Source of the DNA: Thereva unica
Lineage: Eukaryota; Arthropoda; Insecta; Diptera; Therevidae
Assembly (NCBI GenBank): GCA_949987705.1
Contig: OX465283.1
Location: forward strand, 134,628,101-134,692,100
DNA length: 64,000 nucleotides
Direction: 5' to 3'
Translations under genes and position numbers: made by a program
In this document: positions 45,441-56,624 of the stretch, piece by piece
Position numbering within the stretch: position 1 is the first letter of the stretch
Layout: each line of letters starts with the position of its first letter
Notes under the pieces: generated by a model
What the model was told of the DNA's origin: nothing
What the model saw: only the letters and a program-made list of their open reading frames with translations
Databases searched by the model: none

Positions 45441-45870
45441 AATTTTTACATTTTGTTTAACAATTCCAGTTAGTTTTTCGTAGGGCAATCTTTGCAGAAC
45501 ATTTCAACGAAGTTCAGTGAAATATGTCGTCCTTCGGAATCAATTTTTGGTTTCCCCATTAACTAAGTCTTTATTTGGCTTACTGGTGGGCTGTATTTGA
45601 TATTTATTCTGTAGCTTAAAATCTTGAATCGTAATATTAACCCACTTCCACCTAAACGACAACTTCAAATTTTCAACTGGGTCCAAAGGTACTACAGACA
45701 TCCGCTTGGACAATTTCTATTGTACTACACATCTAAAGCTCATTCTTGTAGGCCAGTCCGATTGAATAGGCTTATCCCTGAGACTTGAATTTTCGTGCAG
45801 AGTCTCGTCGGGCAACTAAACCCTGCTTCCCGCTATCGCGTGCCATTCACAGGGAACATTGACGGCAGAC

Positions 45871-46420
45871 TCATCCTCGCAGGTGAGGTTTTCCGCCCTT
45901 GCTATACCACATAAGCGGTAATTTAGGAAAACGAAACGGGAAGAAACCGCTTAGCAGTTGCCAACCCGGCGCGGACCTCCAGGGTTCGGTATGTTTCATT
46001 AAAATCTGATCGGCAAAAAATTTGATCAGTAAGCTGGTGGGTGCCCAAATAGCCGGTTCCGGACCGACGAATGCAATGTCAGAGCCCTGTTTAGTCAGGA
46101 GCAGGACATCTGCCTTTTCATTGCCCTTCAAGCCCCAGTTAGTAGCGACCGAGACAAAGGTAATTTGGTTGTAAACGTCCAGCTCACCAAGGAAGCTTTG
46201 ACAGTCCCAAAAGAATTTTCACCTGGTAATTAGGAAAACCTGGATGGCTCCAGTGATGGAAGACAGGCCATTCGTTAAATTTTGCTTAAATTTAGTTATG
46301 AAATTTTTAAACTCCAGTCTATACCACCATACTAAAGCCCCGTAAAGCAACAATCGCCAGTGCTGTGCAATAGCAGCTCTCTAGGGCCACACGGACCTTC
46401 TCGCAAATTCCAGAGCCCTT
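45871..46420 (-). pseudogene. RNase H-type LINE thumb to RNase H
   Basis: The minus strand reads LYGALVWWYRLEFKN (46370-46310), TGAIQVF, and then the RNase H end LKGNEKADVLLLTKQGSDI followed by FVGPEPAI (46130-46040). It is the same type as the plus-strand remains at 30.5-31.7 kb. Stops interrupt the upstream half. Confidence 0.65.
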
Positions 46421-48791
46421 CAATCCTGCTTTTGAGTTAAAGTGAGAATGGTACAGGACCCACTATTACTCTCTCTTTTCTTGTTTTGGGTTTCAATAAA
46501 AACTTACTCACTCACTGAATCTCTCAAGTAGAAGGGCTCCATGTACCAAAACAAAATCTTTGCTGGCGCTCTTAAAAAGCCAGGCTTTGCAATAAACGAA
46601 ACTTTAAATTTTTATGAGCGCACTTAATGCCTCATTGATTGCAGTTTGCAGATGTACGTACATTACAAGCTTGTATGTGGGTCAATTTTTTTTATTTTTG
46701 CACAAAGAAATTACTCAGGGATATGGAATGTCATTTGTTCGTAATAGGTACTATAGACAAATTATTCTATAGATGGGAAAAGTAGCATCAAAACTATAAC
46801 TGTAGGAACTAACTAGCACATAATGCCGCCTGATCTCAACATTATCATATTTCCTGTGGTAACACAATTTCTCTCAGTTTGGCCAACAGCGACGATACTC
46901 GTACTTATCGAGTAAAAATAAAAGATCGCCTTACAACGGGCGAACACCGACTCCATATCCTCGGACATGTGCCGGACATCAGAAGGTTATTTGCCGGATT
47001 TTCGCTCCCCAACAAAATTCAAAACTCACCGCGCATTCATTGTGAAAAACATCAAGAAGTTCGCTGCTTTTATCTTTTGCAATTGTTTTTTTTTGTTTTC
47101 TTCGAGCAGTAAAATAACAAGATCTCACACTAAAACGCACGCACTGCACACTTCCGCAAAATCGACGACTGGCGAGCTTATTTCTCTTGTTCATCGAACG
47201 TCAAAAAAAGTTTCTTACTGACGATTTTATCCTGAAAAGGGATTTTATTTGACAAACACTAGTTACTAGTTACTAGCGGTTACAGTGCTCCAGTAGACGA
47301 TCTCCTGGAAGTCCTCCAAAAAAATATGTCTGGTGGTGAGGTTGATATTATCATTAGGTTTGGATTATCCAAAATAAAAAAAACAAAAAGATTCTATTAG
47401 ATAAGGGGTAGATCGAACTGGCGGCTTCAAAAAGCAAAAGTTCCGATTTTCGACCAAATTTTTTTTCGTTAAATTGTTTAAAAAAATATAAATAATTTTT
47501 GGAATCTTATTCCTTCTATTAATCCCTGAAGACTATAACTGAGAAGGTTGTGCTAAAATTTCAGACCGATTGGTTGAGTCGTTTTTGAGAAGTCATGCTC
47601 ACCGACTTTGAAAACACCGTTGTGAGGGAAATGCATTCAAGGTTTTAAAAGACATTCACTTATAGTTAAAAATGTTTTTTTTTCTTTTCAACTTACATAG
47701 ATTCATCTATCCACGGGTCACAGAATGAACTCTGGGCATCAGTCCGAACATTCCGAAAATGGAATAAAAATCGATTTTTTTAAACTTCTACCTGCGTACC
47801 TTTTAGTTAAGTTTGACCGCCATTATCACGTATGTGCCCCCAAGTGGCCGGTGTTCTCCCGTTGTAAGGCCATTTTTTATTTTTACTCGAGTTTACCCCA
47901 AAATATCTAAAGCCGGCCCTGGCTCTATAGAACCCATCCATATTCTATTTGTTTCAGGTTAATTAGGCTATGGATCATTCTTTCAATCTTATTGTATCGA
48001 ATTACCTTTTAAATACATATATACTATTGATTTACTTGTAAAATCTTCTTTTAGTGAATTGAGATCAGCTTCAGATTTTTAGAATTGGAATTCCACTTTT
48101 CTGCCAAAGAAACGTCCAAGTTATATTTTATTTTCTACCACTTTAATATTATTCGTACATTTTCGGCAACAATTCTATATTGTAGAAAGTTTTCTTTTCA
48201 CCCAGCATCTCAACAAAAAACTTCATCTGATTTCAAATCGATAAAAAGATTTCATCAACAACAGAACTGTTACCAATTTGCTTTCATAGCGTGCCCTTAA
48301 CGAGAAACATAATTTTACATTGAGTTCGGGATTAGTGGCAAAAACATTAATTTCATTTTGATTGTTCGTGTCTTCTGCCCTTTTGGAGTAATCGGCAATT
48401 TTTTAAGGTGAGTCTCAAAACAATTTGACATACGGCAAATAGTCTCTGACAAGAACAGAAAACAATGCAATTAGAAACGTAACAAGCCTAACGAGACAAA
48501 CAAGTTCAAGGGTTAAATCTACGAAGATGATCAAAATAAAAACAAAGGAAACGCCTCGAGCAGCAATCCGAGCTTTAGTTTTTTAGGTCGGACTTAGGCA
48601 GGTTTTGGTTAATCTACCGGTCCATTACTAAAAAAACCTGTCCGGGTAGTACGCTGAACTCTGTCTCAAGTGAAAGTTGTTTAATGATAAAAAAAAGAAC
48701 ATGCACGAAATATGTACACTTTGATCAATGCTTTTTTTAAAAGTTTTAAGTAGCGTAAAAAAGTTTTAACCTTATTTCCTTTTCATTCCAG
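46421..48791. other. end of giant intron, nothing recognised
   Basis: No gene or mobile element could be identified. The last bases are the pyrimidine-rich acceptor of exon 4. Confidence 0.3.
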
Positions 48792-48952
48792 ATCATTCCG
48801 CCTTGGATTGGAGAACATGATCATCATCATGCACCTGAAATTATATACACTACACCACCGAAAGGTCCTCCAGCGGAATATTTCCATGCAGGTCCCCCCA
48901 TACATTCACATCACTCCGATTGGGAAAGTTCTGGACCAGGATTGGGATCAGA
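48792..48952 (+). CDS. Osiris-family protein, exon 4
   Basis: 161 nt. Acceptor TTTTCATTCCAG, donor GA before GTAAGT. Read in phase 0 from exon 3, it encodes IIPPWIGEHDHHHAPEIIYT, then a proline/histidine-rich stretch with PPAEYFHAGPPIHSHHSDW. It continues the low-complexity, extracytoplasmic-looking C-terminal part. Composition and phase support joining to exon 3 across the giant intron. No homology signature of its own. Confidence 0.8.
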
Positions 48953-49014
48953 GTAAGTTCTCTTTTAGAAAGTAAAATTTTTTCGATTTTGTTGTAATGT
49001 TGGGCCTTTCTCAG

Positions 49015-49176
49015 GTACATCGGTGACATTCACAGAAATGCACATGTAGATGGAAGTGGCTTCCGGCCCAAGTTAGATGACATGAATGAAATCCATTCGT
49101 GGGGTCTAGGCACAACATTTTCACCAGCAACTAGTCATAGTTATAATGTAAACCCCTTCTTACAAGAGCCACCAGG
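49015..49176 (+). CDS. Osiris-family protein, exon 5
   Basis: 162 nt after a 62-bp intron (acceptor GGGCCTTTCTCAG, donor AGG before GTAAGT). The first base completes a GAG codon. It encodes YIGDIHRNAHVDGSGFRPKL then EIHSWGLGTTFSP and NPFLQEPPG. This is a polar region without a recognised motif. The short flanking intron and clean splice sites make it a confident coding exon. Confidence 0.82.
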
Positions 49177-49373
49177 GTAAGTAATTTGATTTGTTTTGAA
49201 CATTTTTAATAGGTGACGTAAATGATAAATATCGAAGTTTCTTGGGATGATTAGGGGATTAGTAACTTGCTCCTTACTTCTTTGACTTGTTTCTTGCATT
49301 TACGAGTTGATTTCGCGTGTGACTTAAACTAGGTAGTTCAGGGAAGAGAACGCAACATCCAGACTGACTTACA

Positions 49374-49779
49374 GTCTTCTTCTTCTTTGATCCGTTAGCT
49401 GGCGGTCCGAGCGGGACGTCCCCGCAACGGATACGCTGCTGTCGGTGCCGCTGGATCCCGAACTCTATTCACGATTCGCTTCCATTCTTCTCGGTTTTTG
49501 GCGGTGTCTCGAGCCTCGGTAACTGATAATCGTTGATTCTTTAAGTCACCCTCGATATTCTTCAACCAGGTTTTCTTCGGTGCCGATCGCTGTATTCTCC
49601 AGTCTGCAGGACGGTCTCGCCAGAGAAGTTTACGTGGCAAGCGGTTATCATCCATTCGGCAAACATGTCCAAACCACCGTAGTCGACGTTTTTGCATTTC
49701 TTCTTCGATCAGTGTTTGATGATCGCATCTTTGTCTGACAACCTCGTTTCGAAGGCGATCACGGAGTGAGACACGGAGT
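49374..49779 (-). mobile_element. 5'-truncated RTE LINE (family 2), short copy
   Basis: A (TTC)n tail at 49375-49392, then about 385 bp nearly identical to the 24-kb copy (only a handful of differences), truncated 5' at about 49779. It keeps the last ~100 codons open (QKRRLRWFGHVCRMDDN...RPARTAS). The near identity means both copies are young, or recently derived from one source. Confidence 0.88.
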
Positions 49780-50310
49780 AATATTGTTTAATTAGTTATT
49801 TCGCAAAAACAGCATACATTGTGCCTCGTGGTACTCCTTAAGCACACCTATAACCGCATCAGCAATGTTCTTCCCTGTATATTTTCATTTTTATGACAAA
49901 ACTCGCTTAGGTCATAAAATTTGATAACCTGTTCACACTTTGTCCTCTGTATGCCTTGGAATGCCACAGGGCATTGGACAGTAGTAAGCATAGTTCAAAG
50001 GAGTTGCTAAGTCAGAGGGTATTGATGGAGTTAGCTATAAACCTAACGTTGGAATTTTTTGCAAGTTTTATGAACTCGAAGAGTACGGTTGTAGAAGGTT
50101 GTTCCGCAATCGTGTTTTTTTTTTTCTAATAATAAATGTTCTTTTTGAGTAAATTGTTTGCGAATAGAATTCTGTGTCTGTCTGGCTGGAGGGAGTGAAT
50201 CAATCGAGATGTTCTTGCTTCGCGACAATATGTTACGGGTGCTATAATTTCAGTGAAACGGGTCTCACACTACCAGGGATTACGCATAACGATGCTTATC
50301 ATTTTCCTAC
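49780..50310. other. intronic DNA, nothing recognised
   Basis: No supportable feature. Confidence 0.3.
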
Positions 50311-50315
50311 CGCAG
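50311..50315 (+). repeat. left 5-bp target duplication of the Transib-like element
   Basis: CGCAG, repeated exactly at 52052-52056. A GC-rich 5-bp duplication is characteristic of Transib. Confidence 0.8.
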
Positions 50316-52051
50316 CACAGTGGTTCAGCTCCCAAGCAAGGGCGGTCATAATTACTTAATCCTTATTTAACCACCAATTTATGACCAAAAATTACTTAAA
50401 ATTATAAATTATGACACAATTTATTTATTTTTTTATTTTTCATTATATTGTTGTATATATATTTCAGTTTTGAACTTAACAGTTGTATAAAAAAAACTCA
50501 AATGTGCTGTCTCATATCAAAACATTTATTTGCGATTCTTTAATTAAAATTTTCGAATAAAATTAACATAATATAGTATGTGCAAAATATAAACAATGTA
50601 TTAAATAAATAAAAAACCTATTGGATTTCAATGTCCACAAACACATAGTAACACACGTGTTAATTAAGATTCCAATTATGTACGTACTCTGAACAGCTTA
50701 AAACTAAAGACGAAACAAAATTAAGTGAAATATAACCTAAACTATACATAAATCTAACACTTGACTTGAAAAAAGAGACTTTTTCTTTCGGGGAAGCTTC
50801 CGAAGATTTGTGATGCAGGGGTCCGAATTGATCAAAAGCCTATTTATTAAATCCATGTTTGTGAGTTCCCGTGAGATTTTTCGAGTATGATCTCGGCGGC
50901 ATTCCTTGAGGATTTTATTATTAGATTCAGCTGCTTCTTCGGAGAGTTCCCCGATTGGCAATATCGCGTGTTTAATAACTTCAGATCCATGTATGAAGAC
51001 TTTGTGGACTGAAGCCGGTAGATTGTACCAGGGATATTCCTGAATCAATAGTCGCACAGTCGCTCGGAGACCCCGGAAAATCTTCGTAATTAATCGTACA
51101 ATTACGCAAAAATAATATAAAAATCCGCATTTCCCTCTAAGGGGGTCAAAAAGGGTCCTCAAAGTTTGCCCCCCTCCCATATGCACCCTATGCACGCCAC
51201 CCATGTCTAAATTATAAAACTAGTTAATTACATTGTAATAATTCATAATCAATCAAAAAAAAAGTCATTGCACCTCACCTGGGGCTCTAATTACATCGAT
51301 TAGTACATGCATCATAAAATGCACTAAAAATGCACTAAAATTTACCTCTATTTTGCCTCCCACGGCCCCAAAACAGGTCGTAGGAGGCTCCAAGACCCCG
51401 CAAAATTTTCGTAACGGTACCTACTATTAGTAAAAAATACCAGAAAAATACCCCCTTGCCTCTAAGGAGGCCAGGGAGCTCCTCAAAAGGCTAAAAACAA
51501 AAAAATCCTGAATCACAGTCGGGCTCTGTAACTCAGCTGGGGGCAGCTAAGGGCAGATGAAGTTATAATATTTTGAAAATATACAATTATTACGTTACTT
51601 TGTATGTAGTGCGAATAGTTGCTTAACCTTGCGATTGTTTGTATGCCTATGTCAAATCAGTAAGACAGTCAAGATTTTTTAAAATCTATGTACCGCGCGT
51701 AGCACCCAAATATTATAAACAATACATGCAATATTTATATAAAATATAATCAGATACAAAGTACATACCTAGTTCTTTAATTTCCATGTCACAAAAACAC
51801 AACACAAACACCTGTATTCCGAGAATTGTTTTCGGCAAATACCAAAAAAGTGAGTCACTGAAAATAGTGAATTAGAACAATGCAGATGCGTTCACTTCAG
51901 AGCTCGAGAAATAAATGATAATAAACTAAAAGGGCTGAAATATTTATACCTGAGGGTAGCTTATCCATCGGACTATTGATATTAACCAACTTGATTGATT
52001 TTTTCGAGTACACATTTTTCGGAATTATGACCTATGGGCTGAACCACTGTG
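50316..52051 (-). mobile_element. Transib-like DNA transposon, non-autonomous
   Basis: A 1736-bp element with 5-bp duplication CGCAG and inverted ends CACAGTGGTTCAGC (exact for 14 bp). After an unequal spacer, a second shared block GGTCATAATT follows. The first seven bases are the canonical RSS heptamer CACAGTG, and Transib ends resemble RSSs. A transposase-like frame lies at the left end on the minus strand, but about 850 bp on the right carry no readable protein, so the catalytic core is incomplete. Confidence 0.75.
50737..51204 (-). pseudogene. Transib (RAG1-like) transposase C-terminus, truncated
   Basis: Open for 155 codons; the recognisable part starts near 51046. Blocks are YPWYNLPASVHKVFIHG, then HAILPIGELSEEAAESNNK, DHTRKISRELTNMDLINRLL, NSDPCI and a basic RKKK tail. 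This looks like the C-terminal segment of Transib transposases, which contains the last catalytic acidic residue of the DDE triad (probably one of the glutamates in SEEAAE). The two aspartates and the N-terminal RING-less core are not found upstream, so it could not cut DNA alone. The N-terminal ~50 residues look like unrelated repeat sequence. Family assignment rests on motif recognition plus the element's ends and duplication length. Confidence 0.65.
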
Positions 52052-52399
52052 CGCAGCTCGATCGGTTAAAGGTCCTGTAAATATTTCTATCTCTAATAAC
52101 TTTGAGACCGGATTTGTACTTAACCCCAAACATATTATGCAACTACAATGCAAGAAAACGAGTTATGTGCATAGCGAATTTTAATGTAGAATCTTCTGAA
52201 GGTGACCCGAACGAGGAAGCACAGTATTTAAAATTGGGAACTACTGAAGAATGACATTTAAGGTTAAAAATTTTCAGAGGAGTAGTTTCTCAACTTGGAC
52301 CAACTGGTATTAAAATTGGAGGAGGGTGCCAAGGATTTTTTTCAAAGAAACAACTGAAAAGAACAACATTTTGAAAGAGCCACACTTCAGATTTTCCTA

Positions 52400-52815
52400 A
52401 AGGAGGAAAATGTGGTTGTCGTCCTAACTCAAGAATCTTGGGTACGTAAACGAATCATAAAAGAGCTCTTTTTTAGGCAGTACAACAATCTTTATTAGCC
52501 CTCGGATCAAGATAAGCCACGATCTTGTATCCTAGTAAATAGATACATTAAAGCCTTACTGAAACTTAACTTCAGTTCGACAGACTTAACTATAGTTAGT
52601 TTGAAGTTCGAAGGAGAAAAGGACCTTTATTTAGCTTCAGCATACATGGCTCATGACCCTGGAATGGACAGCAGCCGTAACATCTGATAGAGCCAAACTG
52701 ATTGTTTGGTTGACGTCAACCCCAGAGACACACTTTGGCGTAGCACCAATAATAACGAGCGGGGAGGGTCACTTTTCGATTTTATCATTGATTTAAATCT
52801 AGTTTGTAACTAACC
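52400..52815 (+). pseudogene. LINE AP-endonuclease relic
   Basis: The plus strand reads VVVVLTQESWVRKRIIK (the glutamate-bearing LQEPW-type box), FRQYNNLY, a stop, PSDQDKPRSCILVNRYIKAL, KFEGEKDLYLASAYMAHD, and then NPRDTLWRSTNNNERGGSLF...FIIDLNLVCN. This is the N-AHH-x-W-G-S-x-D-x-N-x-R-G box in degraded form. It is the endonuclease half of an LOA/R1/I-type LINE and ends just before SINE copy B. Confidence 0.75.
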
Positions 52816-52852
52816 TAAGAAGAACGTGTCTAAGCATGGAAACTTTCCACGG

Positions 52853-53312
52853 TTTTTTTTTTATGTGAAAGACTAGAGTCGCAGGAAAGGCCCTTTACAC
52901 TATTCGACAATCTATTTTCTTCATATAGAGTGCAATGTCGAACAGCAGCTCTAGTCGGGGAAGGAAGGAACTGCCACAACCTACCCGCGATATTTTTTAG
53001 TCCACCTACTCCCATTACTGTCGCGACTCTGACATCGGGGCATCGAGAAACAACTCGCTGGAGTGTTATGCCTCCTAAAACGAATTGAATCTCATCAACC
53101 AACCGATGACATGCGCTTTTTTGGTGGAGCGGGGAAGTGCCAAGGAAGGCTATGACAGGAGGAAACAGGAATGTAAAGAGGGAAGAAGAAAGAAGGAAAG
53201 TTATGTAGGTGGAAAAGTGGAAAAGGCGAAAGACCGTGGGGCTGGCCGGGATTCGAACCCGGGACCTCTGGGATAGTAGTCAGGCGCCTTACCCCTAGGC
53301 TACCGAGGCCCC
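52853..53312 (-). mobile_element. tRNA-derived SINE, copy B (complete)
   Basis: 460 bp on the minus strand. The tRNA-like head is at 53312-53237, with A box TAGCCTAGGGGTAAGG and B box GGTTCGAATCCC. The unique body contains CTTTCCTTCTTTCTTCTTCC, and the tail is an A-run (T10 on the plus strand at 52853-52862) after CTTTCACATAA. It serves as the uninterrupted reference for copy A at 29.4 kb. Confidence 0.88.
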
Positions 53313-53564
53313 AGGGTTTGGTGGAAGTAGTGGATATATCGCTGTCTACGGACACTGAAACATTCAAAATGGAAAACTGGAGAATGTAAGATCAAGTTTC
53401 CATTTCGCATCACCGTTGAATACACTGCATGGTATCGTCATATGCCGGCTGGTGTGGTACGTGGCTGGCCCTCCGCATACGAATCAACTTATTCGCAATC
53501 CCAGTTGCATTCGCAACTATTTCATGACCTTGACTGTGTACGGAAATGGGAATCCACACACGGG

Positions 53565-54185
53565 CGACAGAAAGAAGACCGTTTAGAAACTAGTTTGCAA
53601 GCGGTCGGGTGCGAGTGTTCTTGCCGGTCGCAAGCGATTTGAGTTGCGTGGTTGCACTTGTACCTGTCAAAGTTTATTCAACAAAATCATCGTTACTAAG
53701 CGGCCTACAGACAGTCAACAGAAAGTGTGCATACGCTTCAACTTGTTATAAACTATCTTGCAAACGTCTTTTATTTTTCAGTTTTTGATTGCAAAGCACG
53801 CTGATGTGCACTGCTCAAGCTCACGGTTTAAAATTATGTTGCCCAATACATTTGTCAAAGTCACTACAGGCACGGAAATTCCGAAAGCTCCGCCTATCCA
53901 AAATCTAAAAATTTTGAGTTTGCTTCAACCCTTTATCAGCGGTTTTTTCAACCATAAACACCACCACAAATGTGCGACTCGTTGACAACTAGACCTAGCT
54001 GACAATTGGTTACTTCTGTAGACCGCTTAAAAATTTGTGGGCAGAGAACATCGATTGATCAAAAATCAGTTGCGCTCGTGTGTGGACAAGGATTTCATTT
54101 TGGTTGCAAAACTTGTTGTGCGCGTGATTGTTGTGAATCCAGTTTGCAATTGGAATTGCAAATAAGTCGGCTCATGTACGGTGGG
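53565..54185 (+). repeat. dispersed repeat family M, copy 3, split by a MITE
   Basis: 53640-53697 and 54029-54175 together match 25050-25245 continuously (CATTTGTACGTGTCA...CAACAAAATC, then AGAACATCGATTGATCAAAA and onward). The intervening 53698-54028 is a separate insertion. Confidence 0.65.
53698..54028. mobile_element. MITE family N, single copy inside repeat M
   Basis: 331 bp with ends AAGCGGCCTACAG and the complement AAGCGGTCTACAG. It interrupts repeat M cleanly. The same terminal sequence (AAGCAGCCTACA) opens the tandem copies at 54213-54844. Confidence 0.7.
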
Positions 54186-54212
54186 CTTAAACCTACAATC
54201 ACAAAGCCTATA

Positions 54213-54844
54213 AAGCAGCCTACACACGACAAACTTGGTTTCCAACAAAGTTAGCAACATTTGGTGTTGGTGTCAGAATTGAAAGGGTTGGTTAACATCT
54301 TAAATTGAAGTTTGCCGACGGTTGGAACGAAACCGAAAATTTTTATTTTTAGTAGAAGTTGGCAACCATGTTGTATGTTTGTAGTAGTGTTTAGAACTTA
54401 GAACGTCATTTGAAAAAGTAATTTGAACGGTGCACTTCGTGGATGTTTGCACGGATGTTGACAATCTAGTTTCAATGTCTGTATATTTCATGATGCCAAC
54501 TTGGTTGTTAACTAAGCAGCCTACACCCGACAAACTTGGTTGCCAACAAAGTGGGCAACATTTGGTGTTGATGTCAGAATTGAAAGTTTGTAGGTTGGTT
54601 AACAACTTTAAATCGAAGTTTGTCGACGATTGGAATGAAATCAAAAATTTTGGATTTTTAGTAGAAGATGGTAACCATGTTGTATGTCTGTAGCGGTGTT
54701 GAGAGCGAACTTCATTAGAAAATAGTAGTTTGAACCGTGCACTTCGTTGATGTTTGCACGGATGTTGACAATCAAGTTGGAGTGTCTGTATATTTCATGA
54801 TGCCAACTTTGTTGTAAACCAAGTTTGTCGTCTGTAGGCCGCTT
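54213..54844. mobile_element. MITE family N, head-to-tail dimer
   Basis: Two units start AAGCAGCCTACAC-CGACAAACTTGG-like at 54213 and 54514 (period 301 bp). Only the second has the full inverted right end, whose complement reads AAGCGGCCTACAGACGACAA and continues with AACTTGG. Unit 1 lacks the last ~30 bp. The units share blocks such as AACATTTGGTGTTG and CACGGATGTTGACAATC. Confidence 0.8.
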
Positions 54845-56099
54845 TAAGGAATCAAGCAGAGTTAGGTGAACCAAAACAACCTTTCTGAAGTTGCGGAATG
54901 AAGATCTCTCGAAACTCAGGAAGTTTTTTATTGAGAAGGGGGCTATATGGTGAGCACACCAAAGTTATGCCTATTATGTACATATCTAGGCCTATTATGT
55001 ACGAAGAGAAAAAGTTTTTTAGTTGAGAAAGACCGTCTTTGAGCAGGGCCTATTAAATCTCTGATACACGGTCTTCTTTTAAGCCAGATCAGAGCAGGAC
55101 ATTCACAGAGAATTTTTCACGAAATCTTGTGGCCTTCCATGCGGAATCGGTATTGTGTCTCCTGAGAGGTGGGGGTGATACCGCAGCCTAGCATGGCCAG
55201 TCAGTTATCCCATCGACAGCCCAAAGTCCGCTATGTTTAAAGTGATAACGCCCGTAAAGGAAAATGGCCGTATTCGATTTTTAGCCTGGCTGATTCCCAG
55301 TAAAAATAAAAAGGGTCTTACAACGTGCGAACACTGGTCGCTTGGCTTTTGATTACCGTAGAGCTTTTAACCATTTTAAAAAGGATCACATACGGCCTCC
55401 TCGCGGCCCAACTTGGCCAAAATATTTAAATGGCCTAGTACTGAGCTACACAAACGGGCAAACGACGGCAAATTTGAGCCAAATAAGAATCTGCACCAAA
55501 TATATTGTTAAATGTGTTTGTTGGAAACTTGATCATTTTCGTAATGTACAATGGTCCTTTCGATTTATATTACTTGGAGATTATCGATGCACAAGAGAAA
55601 CCAGCTCACCAGCCGTCGTTTGTTATACGTGTGGTACTTGTTGATTTATATTTTAGTGTAAAATTTATATTTTGGTGGGAATTCGAAGATATGAGCACCG
55701 GATTTCATCAGGATTTTCTCAATAAACACGCGGGGATTCTTATTGAGGTGTGAAAGTCGCACTTTCCCCGAAATGTCAATTACACCTATTTATGTGAAAA
55801 TATCTCTATATAGATGCATATTAAAAAGCATATTTTTCGATCGCATTATAATATACAAACAACTTGTTAATACTATAATTTTGTATAAACGATTTCTTTT
55901 TTCATTTCTATATACCCAGCGGGGAAGAAGGGCGCTTCCACACGGCTGTTAATGCTCTTCTTTGTAGTCATGAAGTGCTTGTCTGTCCCATTTCACTTCA
56001 TTGCAATTTTACATGGGGATGTTATCAGAAAGATGCGATTCCCCTTCTTTATTAGATTACTTAAGTAACGACTGCATGCAAGGTGCATGTGTTTGTTGT
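54845..56099. other. intronic DNA with a small LINE-tail fragment
   Basis: 55075-55165 resembles the cysteine-motif LINE tail at 16.74 kb (GATCAGAGCAGGACATTCAC shared with one change). The remainder shows no gene. Confidence 0.4.
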
Positions 56100-56164
56100 G
56101 TATGCTTGTGTATGCCATGTCGAACGCGGCCATGCAGAAAAAGTTGAAAGTAGCCCGACCTTTG

Positions 56165-56262
56165 CGTGGCATGCATTCCATTCACGGAATATTCCGTCAG
56201 GTCGCATTTGAATACACACACGTCTATATTATCTGTCAACGAATGCAACGCATGTACGCTTG
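56165..56262 (+). repeat. repeat family M, copy 4 (empty site for the hAT-like MITE)
   Basis: It aligns with 23779-23828 joined directly to 24991-25050 (shared CATTCCATTCACGGAATATT, CGTC, CGC-TTT, and GAATGCAACGCATGTACGCT with small changes). At the position of the 23829-24990 insertion it has an uninterrupted ATTTGAAT. Confidence 0.7.
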
Positions 56263-56624
56263 GATGTGTCACCAACTTAAATCTACGCTTCCTCCATCGT
56301 GACTTCCCTACTCACAGGGAAATTTGAGATATGAACCCTAAATCAGTTTTAGGCTATATGGAAAGCCTTAAGGTACTAGTACAATTTTTTCTCGTTTCCT
56401 TTATTTTAAAATATATATTATGAAATTTTTTTCCTGTAGTACACATTTTGGCAGTAAAAAAAAAATTTTTTTAATTTTATTTTCATTGAACATTTATTGC
56501 TATATGACGTCATAGTCAAGTCTTCGAAAATTAGAGCCTCGCACTGACCGGAGTTAATCTCCAAAATGATAAGTCTGAAACAGAAATTTCAAGAAGCATT
56601 TTAAAAAGGAAGGTGGTTTACATC

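Larger units (their letters stand above)
22866..48791 (+). other. giant intron 3 (25.9 kb), filled with transposons
   Basis: Bounded by GTAAGT at 22866 and TTTTCATTCCAG ending at 48791. It contains a four-level nested insertion, SINEs, at least six LINE pieces, mariner and pogo relics and several MITEs, in both orientations. No second host gene was recognised inside it. Confidence 0.75.

Noticed and set aside
55342..55753. 100- and 82-codon plus-strand frames in intron 5
   Set aside because: No domain signature, and they overlap each other in different frames. Probably chance.
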